From the NCBI GenBank assembly GCA_002392945.1, contig DGHZ01000037.1:1-6048 (forward strand): a stretch of 6,048 nt of DNA, in the 5' to 3' direction. This DNA is from Caryophanales bacterium UBA3835. GTDB lineage: Bacteria > Bacillota_I > Bacilli_A > RFN20 > CAG-826. Position numbers and translations under genes: made by a program. Positions 1-5,832 of this stretch are shown in pieces. The notes beneath the pieces are model-generated. The model was not told the origin of the DNA. It searched no databases and saw only the letters and a program-made list of their open reading frames with translations. Within the stretch, counting starts at the first letter, position 1; each line of letters opens with the position of its first letter.

Positions 1-1246
1 TAATAAAATCATATACACCCAAACCACTTCCGTTACAGTCTAATACTAAATATGTACAATTATACTCATAAAAATATCTTATAACTGTTAAACCAAGTTC
101 ATCAGTTGTCAATCCCTCAAAAGTTTCTCCAAACACATAATGACCTTTATATTTAGTATCTGTTATACGAATTGCATCATTTATATAAATAGCCGCCGCA
201 TCGTTCTTTTTCTTTTTAGTAGATGCCATCAAAGCAACGTCTACTGACATTATACGTTCACCATTTTTAGGGGCATGCGGAATTGGATTATCTTTAGAAT
301 AAAATTTTAAAGGTAATAATCCCTTCTTATTTACCCTTAATCGAGTAGCCTCATCAAAACTAAATACACCACCTTCGTTATCACCATACCAATAACAGTC
401 ATCTTCCATATGAAAAGCAACTTCATCAAAGTCATCTTCGGACATACGATCTTCAACTTCATCTCTCATAAGAAGTCCTTCAAGAATAGATATTTGGTAT
501 GGAAGTCCACAAACAAAATATTTTCTTTTAGGATTAATAAAATTCTTAAAATATGCTAAAAATTTATCGTATCCCCAACTTGATTTTAACCATGCAGAAG
601 ACATATATATTTCTTTATTACGTTCTTGAAGATGTGAATACTCAGGTTTACTAAGATAGCCCGGTGATCTGGGTGCTTTAAGAAACTCACGAATAACACT
701 ATCAATAATACGTTTATCTGTTTTAACATATTCGTCTACTATAATAATATTACAGTGAGCAGAACGAGCGTTATCGGTACTGGTAGTTATTTTAATCCAG
801 CTGTCATTTTTAAAATACACAGAGCCATCATTTTGTCCCATACTAATTTTAGCTATTTCATTTCTTAAAAAACTACTTTGAGGACAAAATTCATCTCGAA
901 TTTTTAAAATCGATTCACCAGCTTGTTTTAATACTGGAGCAGTTATTATTACTTTAGACCCCGGATATAAAATGCAATATATACAAGCCACTAATGCGAC
1001 CAACATTGTTTTTCCCTGACCTCTTGCCGCCAAATAAAGTACATAGTTATTATGCATCATTGCCCATAACAACAATTCTTGAAACCATCGTAGTCGAATC
1101 GTTTTAAATTGTAGTACATCTTTTACGAATCTCTGAGGATTGGCTCTGTAATATCCTGCTCTCCATGCAATAGCTTGCATCATTTTATTATGCTTTTCTT
1201 CTTTAACTTCATCTATACTTCTGGTTTCTTCTATGAATTCAGCCAT
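1..1246 (-). CDS. Phage terminase large subunit (packaging ATPase/nuclease), 3' end beyond window
   Basis: This is the motor protein that pumps phage DNA into the prohead and cuts the concatemer. The first 415 residues are visible; the C-terminus lies off the left edge. The N-terminal ATPase domain has a Walker A motif ARGQGKT (residues 74-80), with the Arg typical of terminases, a Walker B motif IIIVDE (167-172, catalytic Glu172), and a likely coupling motif YMSSA (214-218). The RNase H-like nuclease domain begins around 330, with acidic residues Asp336 in MSVDVA and Asp403 in LVLDCNGSG; the third metal ligand would be in the missing part. The ATG shares its A with the last base of the upstream TAA stop (TAATG), and there is no good Shine-Dalgarno sequence before it, so translation is probably coupled to the upstream gene. 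No frameshift or internal stop is seen. The family call is secure; which terminase subfamily, and hence which packaging mode, cannot be told from here. Confidence 0.95.
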   Translation of the reverse strand, partial: MAEFIEETRSIDEVKEEKHNKMMQAIAWRAGYYRANPQRFVKDVLQFKTIRLRWFQELLLWAMMHNNYVLYLAARGQGKTMLVALVACIYCILYPGSKVIITAPVLKQAGESILKIRDEFCPQSSFLRNEIAKISMGQNDGSVYFKNDSWIKITTSTDNARSAHCNIIIVDEYVKTDKRIIDSVIREFLKAPRSPGYLSKPEYSHLQERNKEIYMSSAWLKSSWGYDKFLAYFKNFINPKRKYFVCGLPYQISILEGLLMRDEVEDRMSEDDFDEVAFHMEDDCYWYGDNEGGVFSFDEATRLRVNKKGLLPLKFYSKDNPIPHAPKNGERIMSVDVALMASTKKKKNDAAAIYINDAIRITDTKYKGHYVFGETFEGLTTDELGLTVIRYFYEYNCTYLVLDCNGSGLGVYDFI

Positions 1247-2343
1247 TATTCATCATCCGATGCAAATTCTTCGTTCATTTTATTTCCGAAGATTTCATCA
1301 AAAATAGCTTCCGTATCATCGTCCTCAGAATATTCAGGACGTCTTACAGTTAGCTTATCAATAAAGTTTTCATAAATAGAAGAAAAAGCATTTTTTATAT
1401 TGAGCATCTTAACTAAATGCCCTTTAAAGAATACATCTATTAATAAACCAATTTTATCAATATCAGCCCACTCACCCTCAGGTTCAGGGATTGGTTTCTC
1501 CATTTCCCAAGCTTTGATTAATTCACCAAAACTTTTTTGGTCGGTCATAGCATCTGTAGAATTTTGAGTAGGCTTAATTCCTAAACTTGTCATAATCTCT
1601 TGACAAGATTTAATTGCATCTTTAGGGTCACTTCCCTCTTTAGCCAATTGTCTTGCCCTCATATCTTGTATACACAACTGTTCAAATAATACCTCTTGTG
1701 CTTTTGCTTCGGCGGGATATCTTGAAACCCAATCTTCATAGGCACTCTCAAGTTGATATAATTCCTCAGAAGAATAAGCACCAAACCTTTTACGACCACG
1801 TTTAATTATCTCTTGGTCTTCATCAACAATTTCAATTCTCTCTGGTCTTGACACAGAATATTTTTCTCCATACTCAGAATTCTCCCAAGTTTTACCTTTA
1901 TATGCAGGAAGACTGCAAATCTGAGACATATATCTTTGAAAAGGTAACATCTTAGATTTACCAGAATCATTAGATTCTTCATTGTTATATGAATTAACAC
2001 AGCTAATATATAAACTTTCAATAAAAGGTTTATCCATTTTTCGCAGTACTCTTTGAACAGATATTTTAGTTTCTCTAGGAGGGTCTGTGGGTTTTTCTAT
2101 ATTTTCAGCATCTCTAAAAACACACTCTTTACAAACTGGAAAATATCCATGTATTGTATTTCCATCTGCATAAAAATTTTCTTTTTTAGCAGTTTTTAAT
2201 CGTCCACAAGAAGGACAGACTAAATCATCACATTTTGTGATTCTTGTATAGCGTTCTGCAAGCGCATTATATTCGTTACGCAAATCGCTAATCTTCATCT
2301 TTTTTACATCGTCTGGCTTTTTAGCCTCACGAATATAAGCCAT
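1246..2343 (-). CDS. Zinc-ribbon protein, probable non-canonical terminase small subunit
   Basis: A 365-residue protein. After a basic helical N-terminus (1-40) it has two CxxC knuckles, CPSC at 43-46 and CKEC at 71-74, with an NFY...GYFPVCK context, which should form one zinc-binding ribbon. A DKPFIESLY segment follows near 104-112, then a predicted helical region starting at FGAYSSEELYQLE (187-199) and rich in charged residues, and a strongly acidic C-terminus. I recall proteins of this layout next to large terminases in phages of Gram-positive gut bacteria, where they are labelled small terminase; that, plus its position directly before the large subunit with a one-base overlap, is the basis of the call. 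A small terminase would recognise the packaging site and regulate the motor. It is much longer than classical small terminases (about 150-200 residues), and no classical helix-turn-helix is obvious. The ATG at 2343 has an AAGGAAGGTG ribosome site at good spacing. An alternative is an HNH-like or other zinc DNA-binding protein, but no HNH signature is seen. Confidence 0.6.
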   Translation of the reverse strand: MAYIREAKKPDDVKKMKISDLRNEYNALAERYTRITKCDDLVCPSCGRLKTAKKENFYADGNTIHGYFPVCKECVFRDAENIEKPTDPPRETKISVQRVLRKMDKPFIESLYISCVNSYNNEESNDSGKSKMLPFQRYMSQICSLPAYKGKTWENSEYGEKYSVSRPERIEIVDEDQEIIKRGRKRFGAYSSEELYQLESAYEDWVSRYPAEAKAQEVLFEQLCIQDMRARQLAKEGSDPKDAIKSCQEIMTSLGIKPTQNSTDAMTDQKSFGELIKAWEMEKPIPEPEGEWADIDKIGLLIDVFFKGHLVKMLNIKNAFSSIYENFIDKLTVRRPEYSEDDDTEAIFDEIFGNKMNEEFASDDE

Positions 2344-2395
2344 GCAATCACCTTCCTTTTTTATCTATTTTATCCAGTTAACATTTACATAAAAA

Positions 2396-2470
2396 TTGCG
2401 TGGGGGAGGATTTGAACCTCCGTTCTCCAGTTTATGAGACTGGTGAGTTACCGAACTTCTCTACCCCGCA
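2396..2470 (-). tRNA. tRNA with CAT anticodon (elongator Met or Ile2)
   Basis: The minus strand folds as a cloverleaf. The D arm has stem GAG/CTC and loop with GG. The anticodon stem is CCAGT/ACTGG with loop CTCATAA, giving anticodon CAT at 2434-2436. The T arm is GGAGG-TTCAAAT-CCTCC, a perfect match to the conserved loop. The acceptor pairs TGCGGGG with CCC-A-CGCA, seven pairs but with one extra A bulged on the 3' strand. The discriminator would be A (2396) and CCA is not encoded. It is not an initiator: the anticodon stem lacks the three G-C pairs and the first acceptor pair is T-A. CAT can be elongator Met, or Ile if C34 is modified to lysidine; the sequence alone does not decide. It lies between the phosphoesterase and the probable small terminase, in the same direction, which is unusual placement for a phage tRNA. 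Confidence 0.88.
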
Positions 2471-2505
2471 TATATAAAAGAGAGATACGCTTACACGTAT
2501 CTCTC
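2471..2505 (-). terminator. Rho-independent terminator-like hairpin after the phosphoesterase gene
   Basis: A perfect 10-bp inverted repeat, GAGAGATACG (2480-2489) and CGTATCTCTC (2496-2505), encloses a 6-nt loop. In minus-strand transcription it begins 5 bases after the phosphoesterase stop and is followed by TTTTATATA, a short U-tract, then immediately by the tRNA. On the plus strand no U-tract follows, so it acts, if at all, leftward. The U-tract is short and the hairpin stands inside a run of co-directional genes, so partial termination or an RNA-processing site before the tRNA are alternatives. Confidence 0.7.
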
Positions 2506-2510
2506 ACTAA

Positions 2511-3740
2511 TTAAAGAATAATTTTATATGATTCATTATGACCATAAACACTATGGAAACCAAAGATTTTAACCGCAGGTTTATTACCTTTAAAAATAGT
2601 ATCTGCATAAGGATCACAACCTATAAAACTAGGACACATTAAAACTTCTGTGTCATGACATACCCCTTCATATCCAGAAATTTCTTTTGCCGCATGGCAA
2701 TGTCCAACAATAAGATAATCAACAACCTCGTTATTCTTTGCAGAAATATCTTTTAATGCGGTCTCAAAATTTTTAATCTGGTGTCCATGCATTGTTACGA
2801 TATTATAACCTTCTATATTTAATTTAGTAAACCATTCCCCTATTTCAGGAACTCGAACATGAATTCGTGAATTTGCAGAACATAAATCCTCAATATAATG
2901 TGCAATAACATATTCTACATCTTCATCCATCAATTCATTAGGTTTAGTACCAAGTACTCTTAATTGAGAATGATTTGAAGAACCCACATGAATATAATTA
3001 ATATTCGTATACTGAGAAAGTTTACTTAAAAATGCCGCAATTGTTTTGGCAACAGTAACTATAGCCACCACCATAGATGAATCGTTAATTTTTAAATCGT
3101 TAGTGTGAATTAACCCTTGAACGGAATCCCCTAATCCAAGAATCAATAAATTTTCTACTTGATGTTCTTCTATAAAATTAATAATATCTACCGATAATAG
3201 ATCAAATCTGTCTTGCATAATTTCAAGAGAATATTCATTAGTTAATGACTTGAATTTAGCACCCGCATGGATGTCTGCTAAACACAGTACATATGTTTCT
3301 TCATTATCTTCTTTTATTTGAAGTGCATTAAATTCAGGCACAGGAATAGTTTGAGCGAGTGTATGAACTTGTTCATAAAATAACTCTCTACGTGCTTGTT
3401 CTCTATCAATCCTATTACGCTCAACATTTAAAGTTTGAATTTTAATTCTTTCTTTTCTTAATGCTTCAAGTTGCTTTTGAACTTCTGGATCATATTCTAT
3501 ATCTGGGTTTGTCATCATTGCACTAAATACATTATCATAATATCTTTTTGCAGTTGACAATTGCCGTCTATATGTATCAGCAGTTTTATATTGACTTTCA
3601 TCTGTATATAACTGAGAATTCACAATATCTCCAATCTCTTTCCATGACCCAATAAGACCATCACCTATATAATGTCCAATACGCCAAAGATATTGTTCTT
3701 CAGTTTCTTCGGGTAATTTATTTAATAATTTTTTATCCAT
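2511..3740 (-). CDS. Calcineurin-like metallophosphoesterase with helical N-terminal extension
   Basis: A 409-residue protein with two parts. Residues 1 to about 130 are helical: a WRIGHYIGDGLIGSWKEIGDIVN segment (split by Gly) resembles the DNA-binding-like start of other phage phosphoesterases, followed by a charged likely coiled coil (about 85-120). From about 148 on comes the two-metal phosphoesterase fold, with its metal-ligand motifs in order: ADIH (Asp156, His158), GLGDS (Asp205), SSNHS (Asn256, His257), MHGH (His318) and GHCH (His347, His349). All expected ligands are present, so it should be an active phosphodiesterase or phosphatase, possibly a nuclease; the substrate is unknown. 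The longest frame opens at TTG 3746, but the GAGG site at 3748-3751 is one base from that TTG and seven from ATG 3740, so I take 3740. It starts 12 bases after the protease stop, as in an operon, and ends before a terminator-like hairpin. Confidence 0.9.
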   Translation of the reverse strand: MDKKLLNKLPEETEEQYLWRIGHYIGDGLIGSWKEIGDIVNSQLYTDESQYKTADTYRRQLSTAKRYYDNVFSAMMTNPDIEYDPEVQKQLEALRKERIKIQTLNVERNRIDREQARRELFYEQVHTLAQTIPVPEFNALQIKEDNEETYVLCLADIHAGAKFKSLTNEYSLEIMQDRFDLLSVDIINFIEEHQVENLLILGLGDSVQGLIHTNDLKINDSSMVVAIVTVAKTIAAFLSKLSQYTNINYIHVGSSNHSQLRVLGTKPNELMDEDVEYVIAHYIEDLCSANSRIHVRVPEIGEWFTKLNIEGYNIVTMHGHQIKNFETALKDISAKNNEVVDYLIVGHCHAAKEISGYEGVCHDTEVLMCPSFIGCDPYADTIFKGNKPAVKIFGFHSVYGHNESYKIIL

Positions 3741-3747
3741 AAACAAT

Positions 3748-3751
3748 CCTC
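3748..3751 (-). promoter_or_regulatory. Ribosome binding site that decides the phosphoesterase start
   Basis: The minus strand reads TAA TGAGGATTGTTTATGG. GAGG lies 7 nt before ATG 3740 but only 1 nt before the TTG at 3746, too close for initiation. The two extra N-terminal residues of the longest frame are therefore unlikely to be translated. Confidence 0.7.
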
Positions 3752-3752
3752 A

Positions 3753-4391
3753 TTAAAATATATCTGCAAGTTCTATATCCTGTCCAATAATTTTATCTAC
3801 AACGCCCAATTCCTTACCTTTGTTTGCGAAGAAATAATATTCTTTATCAAAAGTTTTATCGTAAAAATCAGCATCTATTTTGGTCTGAGTTAAAATAGAC
3901 TCTTTAATTCTTTCTTCCATAAGATCATTAAATGCCATAAAATCTTTTACTTTAGAATTGGAATCAGCAATTGAAATTGTCCCGTCATGCTGTAAAAACA
4001 CTGTATTTTCAAACGCCAATCTTTTGTGCCCATTAATATAGATATAATAAGCAGCTGATGCTACAAGTCCCATACCAACCGTGCAAATAGGCGTTTTGGA
4101 TTGTTTAATAATATCAATTAAAAATAATGTACTAAAAAGATCGCCCCCACAACTATGAATCAAAAGAGTAATGGGATGTCTCTTTTCAGAAAGAATATTT
4201 TTATCTTCATCGTTCCATCGTAAAATACGAATAGCGTAAGATTCAATTACACTGTTATCAATATCTTTATTAATAATAAGAACCCGTCTATCCGTATAAT
4301 ATTTCATTAAATCATCGTATACTCCAGTCCCCATCTCTTCCATAACAGAGAATGTATTGTCCATTTCAGGTACTAATGTTAATTCTGCCAT
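3753..4391 (-). CDS. ClpP-like serine protease (S14/SppA-type fold)
   Basis: A 212-residue protein of the ClpP/crotonase fold. It has the oxyanion-loop motif IHSCGGD (78-84), where ClpP has INSPGG; the nucleophile in GLVASAAYY (Ser112), where ClpP has GQAASMGA; and the catalytic His in LQHDG (His135). The third residue of the triad, by ungapped alignment back from the C-terminal GVVD motif (196-199), falls on Glu184 in FDKEYYFFA instead of Asp; Asp182 is two residues away. ClpP-like enzymes in phages often process the prohead, cutting scaffold or capsid, but here the gene lies between PhoH-like and phosphoesterase genes and no capsid gene is in view, so the target is uncertain. There is no signal peptide or membrane segment, and no transit or Clp-ATPase partner is seen. 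ATG 4391 has AAGGAG nine bases upstream. It lies 30 bases after the PhoH-like gene. Confidence 0.88.
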   Translation of the reverse strand: MAELTLVPEMDNTFSVMEEMGTGVYDDLMKYYTDRRVLIINKDIDNSVIESYAIRILRWNDEDKNILSEKRHPITLLIHSCGGDLFSTLFLIDIIKQSKTPICTVGMGLVASAAYYIYINGHKRLAFENTVFLQHDGTISIADSNSKVKDFMAFNDLMEERIKESILTQTKIDADFYDKTFDKEYYFFANKGKELGVVDKIIGQDIELADIF

Positions 4392-4421
4392 ATACGTTTT
4401 CTCCTTTTAATCCTTTAATAT

Positions 4422-5228
4422 TTAATCAAACAAATCAGCAAACATTTTAGAAGTTTCGCTACGAACATCTTCGGGAAGATACACACATGCAAATAATGGA
4501 TTGCCTTTTAATTGTTCACACATGAGTAATAATGGATTAGACTCACTACTATCCAAAAGTGACTGTTTATAATCCCCAGAAAAATATATCTTACTATTTT
4601 TCCCAATACGTGTACCAACTAATTTAATTTGCTTTTTTGTTAAATCTTCAGCTTCATCACAGAGCATAATGGTTTCATCATAAGTAGTTCCTTTCATATA
4701 ATAAAGGACATTAGAATCCAATTTTCCTTCCTGAACAAGCTTTTCATATTCCCAAATACCGCCATCCATTTGCTGAATAAATGGCAATTGAAACATGGCA
4801 ATTTTGTCAGAAATATCTCCGGGCAGAAAACCAATTTCTTTACCTTCGCCCCATGCTTCACGCACACAAAGAATTTTTGCCTGAGTTCCTTTTTCACGAA
4901 TACGATAAAGCCCCATTTTCATTGTTAAATGACTTTTACCACTCCCCGGCTGCCCAAGAAGCGCCACGGTGGTAATATCGTCATTATTAAGTGCATCAAG
5001 TGCACATCTTTGCTCTGCGTTTTTTCCTTTTATATATTTACTATTAGGTAATTTAAGACCGACAAATTTTTTACCGTCAAATCTCATTTCACTTTCCTGA
5101 CCAGTTTCAGTATTTTTAATTATGGCATATTCATTAATACACCATTCATCATATTTTTCAGGGGAAAGCATTATGTTAATATATTCAGTATCCCCTTCGA
5201 TTCTTTTATAACCCTTATAAAATTCCAA
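4422..5228 (-). CDS. PhoH-like P-loop ATPase
   Basis: A 268-residue protein. The first 60 or so residues are a divergent domain. Then come a helicase-like Q motif (KNAEQRCALDAL, 69-80), Walker A GQPGSGKS (92-99), the PhoH-family segment EIGFLPGDISDKI (131-143), Walker B IMLCDEAEDLT (187-197, Asp191 and Glu192), a sensor-like KIYFSGDYKQS (213-223) and a C-terminal LPEDVRSE. These match the PhoH family closely (DEAQN, GD-x-x-Q). PhoH proteins are cytoplasmic ATPases, thought to act on RNA, and are common in phages, where their role is unproven. The start is TTG at 5228: AGGAGG lies 6 nt upstream, and the next ATG would remove residues 1-19. It heads the run PhoH-protease-phosphoesterase, just after a hairpin. 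Confidence 0.93.
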   Translation of the reverse strand: MEFYKGYKRIEGDTEYINIMLSPEKYDEWCINEYAIIKNTETGQESEMRFDGKKFVGLKLPNSKYIKGKNAEQRCALDALNNDDITTVALLGQPGSGKSHLTMKMGLYRIREKGTQAKILCVREAWGEGKEIGFLPGDISDKIAMFQLPFIQQMDGGIWEYEKLVQEGKLDSNVLYYMKGTTYDETIMLCDEAEDLTKKQIKLVGTRIGKNSKIYFSGDYKQSLLDSSESNPLLLMCEQLKGNPLFACVYLPEDVRSETSKMFADLFD

Positions 5229-5234
5229 AAGAAT

Positions 5235-5240
5235 CCTCCT
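5235..5240 (-). promoter_or_regulatory. Ribosome binding site supporting a TTG start for the PhoH-like gene
   Basis: A perfect AGGAGG is followed by 6 nt and then TTG at 5228. No ATG or GTG lies at suitable spacing, so TTG is the initiation codon. Strong Shine-Dalgarno sites with TTG starts are common in Firmicutes and their phages. Confidence 0.8.
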
Positions 5241-5252
5241 TTATATATAAAT

Positions 5253-5279
5253 GGGGAATCGGCATAATACCGATTCCCC
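5253..5279 (-). terminator. Hairpin, terminator-like, before the PhoH-like gene
   Basis: A perfect 10-bp inverted repeat, GGGGAATCGG (5253-5262) and CCGATTCCCC (5270-5279), has a 7-nt loop. In minus-strand transcription it starts 9 bases after the stop of the 175-residue gene. The following bases are ATTTATATATAA, a weak U-tract, and AGGAGG comes straight after. It may terminate partially, attenuate, or stabilise a 3' end within the operon. On the plus strand no U-tract follows. Confidence 0.6.
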
Positions 5280-5288
5280 GCCAAAACA

Positions 5289-5816
5289 TCATTGTTGTTC
5301 CAATTTATCTATACATTGTTGAAGTGCTCTACGTTCTTTCTCAGATGAAACATTATCTATCATGTCTTCAAGTTTGCCGATCATACGTTCCTTTTCAGAA
5401 TCTCGACTAACATAACGTCCAGTTCTTGCGCTACGTCCTCTACGTTCTGAATATTCATTCTCCTGAGATGCATCATAAGCACCTGCATAAGCACCATCAT
5501 AAGCATGATTGTAAGTATCCATATTATGACTCATAGGCATTCTATAAGAATTACCACGATGACTCATATCATTATCATGATACATAAACCAAGGATAATG
5601 ATTAGACTGACCACCCATACTTCCACGGCTCATTTCATATTCTTCATCTCTGCCAGATTCTTTCATTGCTTTTTCTGTTTCCATATCCAACATAATAGCA
5701 GACGCTTTATACAGACTATCAAGTTCTTGAGTTGTGATATCACCTTTTTTCAAGATTTTACAAATCTGATCATCAAGGAGGTCTTTAAGTTGGTCATAAT
5801 GTTTAGAAAGTCCCAT
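5289..5816 (-). CDS. Phage protein with helical ends and Tyr/Gly/Met/Arg-rich low-complexity centre, function unknown
   Basis: A 175-residue protein. Residues 1 to about 55 look helical and charged (DQLKDLLDDQICKIL, then ELDSLYKASAIML). Residues 60-135 are low complexity, rich in Tyr, Gly, Met, Ser, His, Asn and Arg, with three AYxx tetrads (AYDG-AYAG-AYDA, 105-116) and an Arg-rich stretch (RRGRSARTGR, 125-134). Residues 138-175 form a charged, probably coiled-coil helix. I recall proteins of this layout in phages of gut Firmicutes, but none with a known function. Nothing suggests an enzyme, signal peptide or membrane segment. The Tyr/Arg-rich centre could mediate self-association or nucleic-acid binding; this is inference. 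ATG 5816 has AAGGAGG nine bases upstream, directly after the TGA of the preceding gene, so the two genes are in one operon. Confidence 0.8.
   Translation of the reverse strand: MGLSKHYDQLKDLLDDQICKILKKGDITTQELDSLYKASAIMLDMETEKAMKESGRDEEYEMSRGSMGGQSNHYPWFMYHDNDMSHRGNSYRMPMSHNMDTYNHAYDGAYAGAYDASQENEYSERRGRSARTGRYVSRDSEKERMIGKLEDMIDNVSSEKERRALQQCIDKLEQQ
5469..5504 (-). repeat. Three 12-bp imperfect tandem repeats inside the low-complexity gene
   Basis: Three consecutive 12-nt units encode AYDG, AYAG and AYDA (residues 105-116). At the DNA level adjacent units differ at few positions, which fits recent slippage expansion of one unit. The repeat is in frame and short enough to be neutral. Confidence 0.65.
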
Positions 5817-5832
5817 GATTCTGTTCCTCCTT

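Noticed and set aside
1175..1375. Short plus-strand frame across the terminase gene junction
   Set aside because: It lies opposite two well-supported genes and has a Phe/Ser-rich translation typical of antisense AT-rich DNA.
1806..2021. Minus-strand 71-codon frame inside the zinc-ribbon gene
   Set aside because: Contained in a longer, well-supported gene in another frame, without its own ribosome site that I can see.
2344..2395. Possible promoter for the terminase genes after the tRNA
   Set aside because: There are AT-rich -10-like stretches (GATAAAAT on the minus strand) but no convincing -35 at 17 bases, so it is not supportable.
2396..2470. tRNA as a phage attachment site
   Set aside because: No integrase gene and no direct repeat of the tRNA end are present in the window, and the tRNA sits inside the packaging operon, not at an edge.
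3741..3746. TTG 3746 as the start of the phosphoesterase
   Set aside because: It would place the GAGG ribosome site one base before the start; ATG 3740 at seven bases fits.
4694..4897. Minus-strand 67-codon frame inside the PhoH-like gene
   Set aside because: Out-of-frame overlap with conserved PhoH motifs; no independent support.
4781..4975. Plus-strand frame opposite the Walker A region of the PhoH-like gene
   Set aside because: The minus-strand frame here carries conserved ATPase motifs; this one is its shadow.
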